In this document: piece after piece, positions 44,033 to 53,093 of the stretch
How the letters are laid out: each line of letters starts with the position of its first letter
Position numbering within the stretch: position 1 is the stretch's first letter
The notes under the pieces: model-generated
What the model saw: the letters and a program-made list of their open reading frames with translations, nothing else
What the model was told of the DNA's origin: nothing
The model's database searches: none
NCBI GenBank assembly: GCA_963731035.1
Contig: CAVSUY010000018.1
Location: 1-64,000, forward strand
Direction: 5' to 3'
Source: JAANXG01 sp963731035
Lineage (GTDB): Bacteria; Pseudomonadota; Gammaproteobacteria; Arenicellales; JAANXG01
Length of the DNA: 64,000 bases
Made by a program: the position numbers and the translations under genes

Positions 44033-45250
44033 CTAGACCTCGATCCCTTCCAACCGGGCGACGGTGTCGATGTCCTTGTCCCCGCGGCCGGAGAGGTTCA
44101 CGACGACCACCTCATCCTTGTCCATCCTGGCCGCCAACTGTCCGGCGTAGGCCAGCGCGTGAGCCGACTCCAGGGCCGGCATGATGCCCTCCTTGCGGGT
44201 CAGGAGATGGAAAGCGCGCAGCGCCTCGATGTCGGTTGCGGCGACATAGGTTGCGCGGTGCCGGTCCTTGAGCCACGCGTGCTCAGGACCGACCCCCGGA
44301 TAATCCAGCCCCGCCGACACCGAATGAGTATCCAGGATCTGACCCTGTTCATCCTCCATCAGGTAGCTGCGTTGACCGTGGAGCACCCCCACTCGCCCGC
44401 GGCAAAGCGGCGCGGCGTGGTGGCCGGTGGACAGACCTTCGCCGCCCGCTTCCACGCCATATAGGGCCACGCCTTCATCCTCGATGAAGGAATAGAAGAT
44501 CCCGATGGCATTGGAGCCGCCTCCGACGCAGGCCACTACCGCATCCGGCAGGCGCCCTTCCGCCTCCAGCATCTGCTGCCGGGTTTCACGCCCGATCACG
44601 GACTGGAAATCCCGCACCATGACCGGATACGGGTGCGGTCCCGCGACGGTGCCGATAATGTAGAACGTGCTGTCCACGTTGGTCACCCAGTCGCGCAGCG
44701 CTTCGTTGAGCGCGTCCTTGAGGGTCTTCGATCCGGACTCCACCGGCACCACCTCGGCACCCAGCAGCCGCATCCGGTAGACGTTTACAGTCTGCCGCTC
44801 GATATCCTTGCTTCCCATGTACACCATGCATTGCAGCCCGAGCCGCGCGCATACCGTGGCGGTGGCAACACCGTGCTGGCCGGCCCCGGTCTCGGCGATG
44901 ACCCGGCGTTTACCGAGCCTTTGCGCGATCAGCGCCTGGCCCACGGTGTTGTTTACCTTGTGGGCGCCGGTGTGGTTCAAGTCCTCTCGCTTGAGGTAGA
45001 TCCGGGCGCCGCCGTGGTGGCGCGTGAGTCGCTCCGCGAAATACAACGGCGAAGGCCGCCCCACATAAGTCTTGAGATCGCGGTCCAATTCGGACAGGAA
45101 ATCCGGGTCCGCCATGCACCGGCGATAGGCGTCCTCCAGCTCCCGCAGCGGCCGCACCAGGGTCTCGGCGACGAACGAGCCGCCGTAGGGACCGAAGTGC
45201 CCTCGTTCGTCGGGCAGTGAATAATCTTTCAGGGGAAGCACCGCATTCAT
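44033..45250 (-). CDS. trpB: Tryptophan synthase beta subunit
   Basis: A 405-residue PLP enzyme joining indole and serine. The cofactor lysine lies in REDLNHTGAHKVNNTVGQAL near residue 95, followed by AETGAGQHGVATA and CVGGGSNAIGIFYSFI for phosphate binding. Between trpF (5 bp) and trpA (5 bp). Confidence 0.97.
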   Translation of the reverse strand: MNAVLPLKDYSLPDERGHFGPYGGSFVAETLVRPLRELEDAYRRCMADPDFLSELDRDLKTYVGRPSPLYFAERLTRHHGGARIYLKREDLNHTGAHKVNNTVGQALIAQRLGKRRVIAETGAGQHGVATATVCARLGLQCMVYMGSKDIERQTVNVYRMRLLGAEVVPVESGSKTLKDALNEALRDWVTNVDSTFYIIGTVAGPHPYPVMVRDFQSVIGRETRQQMLEAEGRLPDAVVACVGGGSNAIGIFYSFIEDEGVALYGVEAGGEGLSTGHHAAPLCRGRVGVLHGQRSYLMEDEQGQILDTHSVSAGLDYPGVGPEHAWLKDRHRATYVAATDIEALRAFHLLTRKEGIMPALESAHALAYAGQLAARMDKDEVVVVNLSGRGDKDIDTVARLEGIEV

Positions 45251-45255
45251 CGGTC

Positions 45256-45909
45256 TTAAGGCCTCACTTGTCGTAACTGATAGTCGGCTTCCGCTACCGT
45301 TCGCAGAAACTCAATGATTCTGACCGGATCCTTCACGCCCGGCGCACCCTCCACGCCGCTGCTGACATCCACTCCAAAGGGATGCACCAGCCCGATGGCT
45401 TCGGCGACGTTGCCGGAGTCCAGTCCTCCCGCGAGGAAGACCGGTACCGGCAGGTATGCGGGAATCCGGGACCAGTCGAAGCTGCTGCCGGTTCCGCCCG
45501 CCAGGTCTTCGGCGAAGGCGTCCAGCAGCAGCCCTTTCGAACCCGCGTAGCGCTCCGCTCCCGCCCGGACGTCCGTATCCGGCCGGATCCGCAGCGCCTT
45601 GAGGTATGGCAGCCCCGCGGCGGCGCAAAGCTGCGGATCCTCCTCGCCGTGGAACTGGAAATAGTCGATACCGCTGACTCGCGCGATATTGTCCAGTTCC
45701 TCCCGCCCAAGGTCCACCACCACGCCCACGGTATCGACGAAAGCCGGCAGCTCCCGGATGATCGCGGCGGCGCGCTCCGGTGACACGTAGCGTACGCTGG
45801 GCTTGTAAAACACGAAACCCAGGGCATCCGCCCCGCCTTCGACGGCAATGTGCGCGTCGTCGGGGTCCACGATACCGCAAATCTTGACTCGTGTTCGCAA
45901 TCGATCCAT
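45256..45909 (-). CDS. trpF: Phosphoribosylanthranilate isomerase
   Basis: A 217-residue TIM barrel. ATG 45909 gives RTRVKICGIVDPDDAHIAVE with the catalytic Cys; a longer frame from 45948 is less typical. GADALGFVFYKPSVRYVSPE, YFQFHGEEDP and FLAGGLDSGNVAEAI follow. No trpC/D nearby. Upstream lies a solo copy of the 14-bp end repeat seen at 18402. Confidence 0.95.
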   Translation of the reverse strand: MDRLRTRVKICGIVDPDDAHIAVEGGADALGFVFYKPSVRYVSPERAAAIIRELPAFVDTVGVVVDLGREELDNIARVSGIDYFQFHGEEDPQLCAAAGLPYLKALRIRPDTDVRAGAERYAGSKGLLLDAFAEDLAGGTGSSFDWSRIPAYLPVPVFLAGGLDSGNVAEAIGLVHPFGVDVSSGVEGAPGVKDPVRIIEFLRTVAEADYQLRQVRP

Positions 45910-45962
45910 CCGCACCCACCAGCCGTGGGTGACTGAATTGTTCAACAACCTAAGGGAAGCAC

Positions 45963-45976
45963 CCTAGTGTACCCCG
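45963..45976. repeat. Solo 14-bp end repeat
   Basis: CCTAGTGTACCCCG, identical to the ends of the MITE-like element at 18402-18620, alone between truA and trpF. Possibly a footprint of a lost element. Confidence 0.55.
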
Positions 45977-45984
45977 TCACTAGT

Positions 45985-46764
45985 CTACCAAAACCGCACC
46001 CGCTCCAAGGGAGCAGGAATATCGAACTCGAGCGGATAGCGCACCTCGCTCAAGTACAGGCCGTCCGGCGGCGCACAAGGGCCCGCGCGGGTCCTGTCCC
46101 GCGCCTCCAGAAGCTCCCTGATCCACTCCGGCGGTCGTTCGCCGCATCCTATTGCCAGAAGCGATCCAACGACGTTGCGAACCATGTGCTGCAAGAACGC
46201 GTCGGCAGACATATCCAGCCAGAACCACTGCCCGGACTGCGACCACTCCCCGCGGGTCACCGTGCGCACCGGCGACTTCGACTGGCAGCCGGCAGCGCGA
46301 AATGCACTGAAGTCGTGTCGGCCGAGGAGCGCCCGGGTCGCTTCGCCCATTGGTGCAAGCTCCAGATCGGAGTACACCCAGGTGCAAAGATCGTGGAGGA
46401 TCGCCGGCCGACCGCGCGCCACCCGGATCACATAACGGTAGGAACGCTCCACGGCGCTGAACCGGGCATGAAAGCTTTCCGGCACCACCTTCGCCCAATG
46501 CACGCGTACGTCGGCAGGCAGCTGGGAGTTGGCGCCGCGCACCCAGGAGTGCGGCGGGCGGTTTCGGTCGGTGTCGAAGTGAACGACCTGTCCGGTGGCG
46601 TGGACCCCGGTGTCGGTGCGCCCCGCAGTGACCACCCGCACCGGTGCGTCCGCCACCCGGCCGAGGGCCCGCTCAAGGCAATCCTGGACGGTACGAACGC
46701 CCGACTGCGATTGCCAACCGCTGAATTCGGTGCCTTTGTATTCGACCCCGAGGGCGATACGCAC
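45985..46764 (-). CDS. truA: tRNA pseudouridine(38-40) synthase
   Basis: A 259-residue TruA. The catalytic aspartate is in TAGRTDTGVHATGQVVHFDT near residue 50; YRYVIRVARGRPAI and FLQHMVRNVVGSLLAIG follow. It modifies positions 38-40 of many tRNAs. Between fimV (45 bp away) and trpF. Confidence 0.95.
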   Translation of the reverse strand: MRIALGVEYKGTEFSGWQSQSGVRTVQDCLERALGRVADAPVRVVTAGRTDTGVHATGQVVHFDTDRNRPPHSWVRGANSQLPADVRVHWAKVVPESFHARFSAVERSYRYVIRVARGRPAILHDLCTWVYSDLELAPMGEATRALLGRHDFSAFRAAGCQSKSPVRTVTRGEWSQSGQWFWLDMSADAFLQHMVRNVVGSLLAIGCGERPPEWIRELLEARDRTRAGPCAPPDGLYLSEVRYPLEFDIPAPLERVRFW

Positions 46765-46809
46765 GTCGCCGGATAGTCCGGGGGATGCGGGCGGGACTCG
46801 GACCAGGTC

Positions 46810-49800
46810 CTAGAGCTGGGACGCCAGTTCCGCCGCCTGGTCCCGTTGCGCCGGATCCCCTTCCCGCATTACCTCATCGATAATGCTGCGGGCACCGACC
46901 TTGTCGCCCATATCGAGGTATGCGCGCGCAAGATCGAGTTTGGTTTCCGCCTCGTTGTACTGCGGCGCATCGGGCGATTGAACATCGTCCGTCGGGGCGT
47001 AGGACACGGCAACGTCCTCGTCACCGGCCGGCGGCGCATCGGTCGAGGGACCGGCCCAGGTTTCCTCCGGAGGCAGGTTGTCCGACTCGAACTCCATCAG
47101 GCCGTCTTCACCATTCCCCGGGGTGCTGCTTTTGGGTGTTTCGGAGGACCCCTGGTCCGACCCGGAAAGCTGTTGAATGCTGCTCTCGTCCAGGTTCAGA
47201 TCGAAATCGATCTCCGAGGAGTCACTGGTGGGGAAATTGAGAGTGGAGCTGTCCGTTTCCGCCTTGTCCCAGCTGACCTCCCGAGATTGAGCCGACTCGG
47301 CCGCATCGCCGGCCGGACTCTGAGCGGGCGCCTCTCTCTCGCTGGCCAGACGTTCCAGCTCCTGATCGAGGTCGGTCTGCTGGTCGGGCGCCGGGAACGG
47401 CTGCTTCGAGGGATCGACGTTGCGTGAAGACTGTTCCAGGAAATCATCGCCGAAATCCAGCGTACCGCCTTCGGAGGCATCCGCCGACGCCGCCGGTTTC
47501 GTGGGTGCCGCCGGTTTCGTGGGTGCCGCCGGTTTCGTGGGTGCCGCCGGTTTCGTGGCTGCCGCCGGTTTCGTGGAGGCCACCGGAGTGGTGTCCTCAT
47601 CGAGGTCCAGATTCACGCCGCCAGTACCGGGGTTACGGGGCGCTTCCGGCCGGGCCGGAGCCGGGTTGCCGAAATCGAGATCCATCCCGCCGGGGGCGGC
47701 CGCCGGAGCGGCCCCGCCCGCGCCGGGCGAACCGGACTCCTGGAACAAGGGGTTGTTCGGGTTCACTTCGCGACCCATCGCGGTGACCTTGCTCCAGACC
47801 GCGGGATCGCCCTGATCGACGGCCGGATACAGCTCTTCCGCGATGGTCTCAAAGGACTTGACGTCATTGCGCTGTTTGTAGATCTCGAGCAGCTTCAGCT
47901 TGATTTCCGACCGATCCGGGTCCCTCCGCGCGGCTTCCTTGAGCACGTCTTCGGCCTGCTCGTCGCGGCCGTATGCCAGATAGACTTCGGCCTCCGCCAA
48001 CGGATCCACTTCGTCGGCCTGCATCGTGCCCATGCCGGCCGTGCCGAAATCGCTCAGGAAGGAGGTATCCGAAGCCGACGTCCCCGCCGTGTCGGTGGTC
48101 TCGGAATAACTGTCCAAAGCACTGCCCGACAGTATGCTTTCCTCAAACTCCGCGATCGACTGGCGGCGCCGCAGGAACATCAGCAGGCCGAGCACCAGCA
48201 CCAGCACGCCGGCCGCGGCGCCCACCATCCACATCCAACTGGAGAACAACAGGTCTGGAATCCGGCTCCACCACGAGGTCATCGGCGGACGGTTAGTGAC
48301 CTTCCGGACCATGGGCGCCGCTTGCTGGGTGGACTGGGATGCAGGCTTCGCCTTCTTCTCCGCCTTGGGCGCAGGCGCGGCTTCCACAGGCACGACCTTG
48401 GATACGTCCTTGCTGCCGGTTTGCGCCGGGGCGGCCGCGCTCATGGACGTACCTGATGTATCTTCAGTGGTCTTCTCGACCGGTTGGGAGGTGACCTGCT
48501 GGGCGCTGGTCTCAGCGGCCGCGGCGCTCTCCTTCCGCGCAGCCTGCTGCTGGGCAGCCGCCAACTGCTGGTCCTGGATATTCACCAGACGCTGCGCGTT
48601 CTGAACCTGGCCTTCCAGGAGCTTGACTCGTTCCTGAAGGTCCTGGTTCTCCAGGTTCTTGGAGTCCAAGCCCTCCTGGAGGGTCGCGATCTGGCTCCGC
48701 AGCTCCGCGATCTCCCCGGATTGGTCCGAACCGGCGCTGGCGGTCTGCGACTTCTTGGAATCGTCCAGGGTGGCCTGGACGATTTTCAGGACGTTGTCGC
48801 CCTCACCCTGGGCCTGGCCCCCGCTCTGGGTCTGCTCGTTTCCGGCTTGCTCGCCGGCGGTCGTTTCCGACGTGCCGGCGCTTTCCGAGGCCTTGGCGGT
48901 CGTGGTGTCCTCGCTGCTCACCTGGGTCTCTTCCTGGCTGGGCACTTCGACCTCGCCGCCGGAGCTGGCGACGGTGGACCGATAAGACTGCCACTCCTCG
49001 AGCTGAGCGGTATACGTCACGCTGGCTTCCTCCGGCGTAACGTCGGAAACGGAGGAGATGTCCGGCAGACGCAGGATCTGTCCGGTCTTGAGGCGGTTGA
49101 TGTTGTTGTCGATGAACGCGTCCGGGTTCTCACGCAGCAGAGCGACCATGACCTGGAACACGTTGACCTTGAGCGATCCGGTATTGAGCTTGGACGCAAT
49201 CGCCCACAAGGTGTCGCCTTCCTGGGTGGGACCGTACTCGGCCGACCGCGCCGACGGTCCCGACATGGTGCCGGCCGACGACGTGGTGCTTTCGGCGGCC
49301 ATTCCCTCGCCGGAGGATTCGGAGGTCATCGAGCTACCGGAGTCGGAAGACGTCTGGGTCGTGGAGGACGCCGGCTCGCCGGAGGCCATGGTCGACTCCG
49401 TGCCGGGCGATTCCACCGCGGCCGGCTTGCCGGCGGCATAAAGCGGCGGATCCAGAAGCCCGGTGTACTCGCGAACCAGCTTGCCGCCGCTCCATTGCGC
49501 CGAAACCAGGAAATGCAGGAAGGGCTCTTTCACCGGCTTGTCGGTGGTGATCTCCACGACGGGCTGATTGTTCCTGGTGGATACCGTGAACTTGAGCTGC
49601 TGGAGGAACTCCGACCGGGGCACGTCGGCCCGTTGGAAATCGTCCTCGCTCCCCAGCGTCACCGCGATGCTGTCGAGGGTACCGGGGTCCACGGAGTTGA
49701 GCTGTATCTCCGCCTTCAGCGGCTCATCCAAAGCCGATTCGACTTGGAACCCACCGAGGCTCAACGCATAGGCCGGGATCGAAAGCAGCATCACCACCCC

Positions 49801-49863
49801 GCCCACGATCGTACCGAGCGTCCTGGAAGAGCACACGTTCATCGTCGCATTTTTCGCGTTCAT
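46810..49863 (-). CDS. fimV: FimV/HubP-like peptidoglycan-binding polar protein
   Basis: A 1017-residue protein. Signal peptide and the FimV N-terminal domain (YALSLGGFQVESALDEPLKA) come first, then a LysM peptidoglycan-binding domain near residues 207-268 (QEGDTLWAIASKLN). A coiled coil spans about 388-448, a membrane helix about 540-565, and TPR-like helices about 610-670. A long acidic low-complexity region includes KPAAPT tandem repeats at 761-791, and the short conserved C-terminal FimV domain ends the protein (TKLDLARAYLDMGDKVGARS). Homologues organise cell poles, type IV pili and chemotaxis. Confidence 0.93.
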   Translation of the reverse strand: MNAKNATMNVCSSRTLGTIVGGVVMLLSIPAYALSLGGFQVESALDEPLKAEIQLNSVDPGTLDSIAVTLGSEDDFQRADVPRSEFLQQLKFTVSTRNNQPVVEITTDKPVKEPFLHFLVSAQWSGGKLVREYTGLLDPPLYAAGKPAAVESPGTESTMASGEPASSTTQTSSDSGSSMTSESSGEGMAAESTTSSAGTMSGPSARSAEYGPTQEGDTLWAIASKLNTGSLKVNVFQVMVALLRENPDAFIDNNINRLKTGQILRLPDISSVSDVTPEEASVTYTAQLEEWQSYRSTVASSGGEVEVPSQEETQVSSEDTTTAKASESAGTSETTAGEQAGNEQTQSGGQAQGEGDNVLKIVQATLDDSKKSQTASAGSDQSGEIAELRSQIATLQEGLDSKNLENQDLQERVKLLEGQVQNAQRLVNIQDQQLAAAQQQAARKESAAAAETSAQQVTSQPVEKTTEDTSGTSMSAAAPAQTGSKDVSKVVPVEAAPAPKAEKKAKPASQSTQQAAPMVRKVTNRPPMTSWWSRIPDLLFSSWMWMVGAAAGVLVLVLGLLMFLRRRQSIAEFEESILSGSALDSYSETTDTAGTSASDTSFLSDFGTAGMGTMQADEVDPLAEAEVYLAYGRDEQAEDVLKEAARRDPDRSEIKLKLLEIYKQRNDVKSFETIAEELYPAVDQGDPAVWSKVTAMGREVNPNNPLFQESGSPGAGGAAPAAAPGGMDLDFGNPAPARPEAPRNPGTGGVNLDLDEDTTPVASTKPAAATKPAAPTKPAAPTKPAAPTKPAASADASEGGTLDFGDDFLEQSSRNVDPSKQPFPAPDQQTDLDQELERLASEREAPAQSPAGDAAESAQSREVSWDKAETDSSTLNFPTSDSSEIDFDLNLDESSIQQLSGSDQGSSETPKSSTPGNGEDGLMEFESDNLPPEETWAGPSTDAPPAGDEDVAVSYAPTDDVQSPDAPQYNEAETKLDLARAYLDMGDKVGARSIIDEVMREGDPAQRDQAAELASQL
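47490..47580 (-). repeat. 18-bp tandem repeats in fimV
   Basis: About five copies of an 18-bp unit encoding KPAAPT (the last ones KPAAAT-like). The near identity of the copies suggests recent slippage, so length may vary between strains. Confidence 0.8.
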
Positions 49864-49871
49864 CGGAGATC

Positions 49872-49906
49872 GTCTCTTGAGACTATTTGTATAACCCAGG
49901 GGTTAT
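49872..49906. promoter_or_regulatory. Two palindromes upstream of fimV
   Basis: GTCTC-TT-GAGAC at 49872-49883 overlaps the fimV ribosome site, and ATAACCC-AG-GGGTTAT at 49891-49906 lies 28 bp upstream of the start. Either may be an operator or part of the asd 3' end. No consensus assigned. Confidence 0.3.
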
Positions 49907-49952
49907 TTCAGTGTAGTTAGAATCGTTATCACAAAGCTTCCGTAAGTATCGA

Positions 49953-50975
49953 TCACAAATAGGTTTTTATCAACTCTTCCGCGATCTGGATGCTGTTCAG
50001 GGCGGCGCCTTTTCGGACATTGTCGGCCACTATCCAGAGATTTAAGCCGTTCTCGCGGGATATATCCTCGCGAATCCGACCAACGAACACGGCGTCGTGA
50101 CGAGCGCCCTCGGTGGCCGCGGTGGGGTACCCGCCGTCGCGTCGCTCGTCCAGGACCACGATGCCGGGGGCGCCCTCCAGCAGCTTTCTGGCGTCGGCCG
50201 CACCGAGTTTGTCGCGGGTTTCGATGTGAAGCGCCTCGGAATGACCATAGAAAACGGGCACCCGGACCGCCGTCGGATTCAGTTGGATATCCTGATCCTC
50301 AAAGATTTTGCGGGTTTCCCAGACCATCTTCATCTCTTCCTTGGTATAGCCGTTTTCCATGAATACGTCTATGTGGGGCAGCACATTGAAGGCGATCTGC
50401 TTGGGATAGACGCGGGGCTCGATGTCCCTCCCGTTCAGCAGCCTGGCGGACTGGTCGGCCAGCTCCTCTATGGCGGATCTGCCGGTTCCCGATACCGCCT
50501 GGTAGGTGCACACGTTGATGCGTTCGATGCCCACAGCGTCGTAGATCGGCTTCAGGGCCACCACCATCTGGATCGTCGAGCAGTTGGGATTGGCGATGAT
50601 CCCGCGGTTCGTGTACTCGGCGATGGCATGTGGATTCACCTCCGGCACCACCAGCGGAATGTCCTCGTCGTAGCGGAACTGGGAAGTGTTGTCGATGACG
50701 ATGCAGCCCGCCTCCGCCGCCCGCGGTGCGTGAACCGCGGATACCGACCCGCCGGCCGAGAACAGCCCGATCTGGACGTCCTTGAAGTCGAAGTCATCGA
50801 GTTTCTCCACCCGGCAGCGACGGCTTCCCAGCATGACGGTCTTGCCGGCGGAGCGCTCGCTCGACAATGCGTGGACCTCGCCCACCGGGAATTTGCGCTG
50901 CGCCAGTATCTCCAGCATCGCTTCTCCCACGGCGCCCGTCGCGCCGGCTATCGCTACGTTGTAGGTGCTCGCCAT
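49953..50975 (-). CDS. asd: Aspartate-semialdehyde dehydrogenase
   Basis: A 340-residue enzyme of lysine, methionine and threonine synthesis. The NADP loop is VAIAGATGAVGEAMLEIL, the catalytic cysteine is in GIIANPNCSTIQMVVAL near residue 128, and VPVFYGHSEALHIET contains the active-site His. Between leuB and fimV, the usual order in this group. Confidence 0.97.
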   Translation of the reverse strand: MASTYNVAIAGATGAVGEAMLEILAQRKFPVGEVHALSSERSAGKTVMLGSRRCRVEKLDDFDFKDVQIGLFSAGGSVSAVHAPRAAEAGCIVIDNTSQFRYDEDIPLVVPEVNPHAIAEYTNRGIIANPNCSTIQMVVALKPIYDAVGIERINVCTYQAVSGTGRSAIEELADQSARLLNGRDIEPRVYPKQIAFNVLPHIDVFMENGYTKEEMKMVWETRKIFEDQDIQLNPTAVRVPVFYGHSEALHIETRDKLGAADARKLLEGAPGIVVLDERRDGGYPTAATEGARHDAVFVGRIREDISRENGLNLWIVADNVRKGAALNSIQIAEELIKTYL

Positions 50976-51232
50976 CTCGGTCTACTCAGTCCTGCATTAA
51001 CAAGGTTATTAAAAGGAGTGAAGGCACGCGACCGGAACGGGACGCGGCGTCATCGAATGTCAGCGTCAGCCGCCGTCGCAATCCGGGCAAAACCCGAAAC
51101 CCCGTTGCCGCCTCCGGCTTTCCTCGGCTGACGAGGGTGCGTCACGGCGCCGGTGGACACCACGTCTTGGGCTTTGTCCTGTGATTCAATAGGATACGCG
51201 CATCTCTTTAGAGACTACCAAAACCCATTCCA

Positions 51233-52306
51233 TCACTCCAGGGCGGCCAGCACCGCGTCACCCATCTCTCGGGTGCCCACCCGGGTCCCTTCACCCCGGT
51301 AGATGTCGGCGGTTCGGTAGCCCCGCTCGATGACGCGCGAGACCGCCGACTCGACCCGGTCCGCGAGGGCGGGCTCGCCCAGGGAATAACGCAGCATCAT
51401 CGCCAGCGAGAGAATGGTGGCCAGGGGATTGGCCTTGTCCTGCCCGGCGATATCCGGGGCGGACCCATGCACGGGCTCGTAGAGTCCCTTGCCATCCCCG
51501 TCCAGGGACGCCGACGGCAGCATGCCTATGGAGCCGGTCAACTGCGCCGCGACGTCCGAGAGGATGTCGCCGAACATGTTGCCGGTGACGATCACATCGA
51601 ACTGCCTGGGCTCGCGCACCAGCTGCATGGCGGCGTTGTCGACATACATGTGGCTCAGCTCGCAGTCGGGATAGTCCATGGCGACACGCTCGACGCTCTG
51701 CCGCCACAGCTGGGAGCTTTCCAGCACGTTGGCCTTGTCCACCGAGCACACTCTGTGCTGCCGCTTGCCGGCGACCTCGAAAGCGTTGCGGGCAATGCGC
51801 TCGATCTCCGGCTCGCTGTAGACCAGCGTATTGAAGCCCACCTTGTGACCGTTCTCTTCTCGAATGCCGCGCGGCTCGCCGAAATAGATGCCGCCGGTGA
51901 GCTCGCGTACGATCATGAGGTCCAAGCCGGCCACGAGCTCGGCATGGAGGGACGACGCAGCACTGAGTTGGGGATAGGTAACGGCCGGCCGCAGGTTGGC
52001 GAAAAGGCCCAACTCGGAGCGCAGCGCGAGCAAGCCGCGCTCCGGGCGCTTGTCGTAAGGCGCGGAATCCCATTTCTGGCCGCCCACGGCGCCGAGCAGT
52101 ACAGCGTCGGCTTCCCGGCATACCTCCAGGGTCGCCGTCGGCAACGGCTCGCCGGTCTCGTCGTAGGCGCTGCCACCCACCAGGGCATACTGTACGGAGG
52201 CGTCCAGGCCAGGACTCGCGGCCAGCGCTTCGATGACCCTGGCGGCTTCGGCGACGACTTCGGCGCCGATTCCGTCACCGGGGAGTAATACGATTGATTT
52301 GGTCAT
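51233..52306 (-). CDS. leuB: 3-Isopropylmalate dehydrogenase
   Basis: A 357-residue enzyme, third step of leucine synthesis. ILLPGDGIGAEVVAEA at the start, RELTGGIYFGEPRGI near residue 135, and the signature NMFGDILSDVAAQLTGSIGM with metal-binding aspartates. It follows leuD; 140 bp with one REP copy lie between. The 257 bp to asd hold no gene. Confidence 0.96.
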   Translation of the reverse strand: MTKSIVLLPGDGIGAEVVAEAARVIEALAASPGLDASVQYALVGGSAYDETGEPLPTATLEVCREADAVLLGAVGGQKWDSAPYDKRPERGLLALRSELGLFANLRPAVTYPQLSAASSLHAELVAGLDLMIVRELTGGIYFGEPRGIREENGHKVGFNTLVYSEPEIERIARNAFEVAGKRQHRVCSVDKANVLESSQLWRQSVERVAMDYPDCELSHMYVDNAAMQLVREPRQFDVIVTGNMFGDILSDVAAQLTGSIGMLPSASLDGDGKGLYEPVHGSAPDIAGQDKANPLATILSLAMMLRYSLGEPALADRVESAVSRVIERGYRTADIYRGEGTRVGTREMGDAVLAALE

Positions 52307-52402
52307 AGTGTGCTCAATAATTCCGGCTCCTGCGGACGGCAGTCACCGGATCCTGGATAACCGTGTCGTGAAAACAGGGGTCGCGGTGACACCGGCGGGC
52401 TG

Positions 52403-52430
52403 ATCGCGGCTGAAGCCGCTCCTACAATCC
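52403..52430. repeat. Single REP copy between leuD and leuB
   Basis: ATCGCGGCTGAAGCCGCTCC and the following ACAATCC, the same sequence as the left arm at 36771. No partner copy nearby. Confidence 0.7.
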
Positions 52431-52447
52431 GCGGTTCAGGGACGGGA

Positions 52448-53093
52448 TCAACTCGCGAACAGCCAGGGGCTGCGTTTGCGGGCCTGCTGCTCGTACTCGC
52501 GTATCCTTTGCGCCATCTCCAGGGTCAGAGCGATGTCGTCGAGGCCCTTAACCAGTCGGTGCTTGCTCTCGGGATCGACATCGAAGCTGTGGGAACCTGC
52601 CGTCGCCGCCGGTCACCGTCTGTTTCTCCAGGTCGACGGTGAGGCGGTAGCCCGGCTCGGCTTGGCACTCGTGAAGTAGCTGATCGACGTCTTCCTTGGA
52701 CAGCACCACGGGCAGCAAGCCGTTCTTCAGGCAGTTGTTGTAGAAGATGTCGGCAAAGCTCGGAGCAATGAGCGCACGGATGCCGTAATCTCCCAGCGCC
52801 CAGGGCGCATGCTCCCGGGAAGAACCACAGCCGAAATTCTCGCGCGCCAGCAGTATCTGCGCGCCCTCGTAGCGCGGCTGATTCATGACGAAATCCGGGT
52901 TGAGGCGCCGCTTGCTGTGATCCTGCCCCGGCTCGCCGGGATCGAGGTAGCGCCAATCGTCGAAGAGGTTGACGCCGAAACCGGTCCGCTTGATGGACTT
53001 CAGGTACTGCTTGGGGATGATCTGGTCAGTATCCACGTTGGCGCGGTCGATGGGCACTACCAAGCCCTCGAAGGTTTCGAAAGGATGCATCAT
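52448..53093 (-). pseudogene. leuD: 3-Isopropylmalate dehydratase small subunit, frameshifted
   Basis: The N-terminal 165 residues are a normal LeuD (VVPIDRANVDTDQIIPKQYL, GCGSSREHAPWALGDYGIRA, SFADIFYNNCLKNGLLPV). Near 52596 the frame shifts: the annotated frame ends in nonsense, while the next frame gives SFDVDPESKHRLVKGLDDIA then LTLEMAQRIREYEQQ to a stop at 52448. Dropping one base from the GG at 52596-52597 restores a full 214-residue LeuD. Since leuC and leuB look intact, a base-call error is as likely as a real mutation. The start overlaps leuC. Confidence 0.85.
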
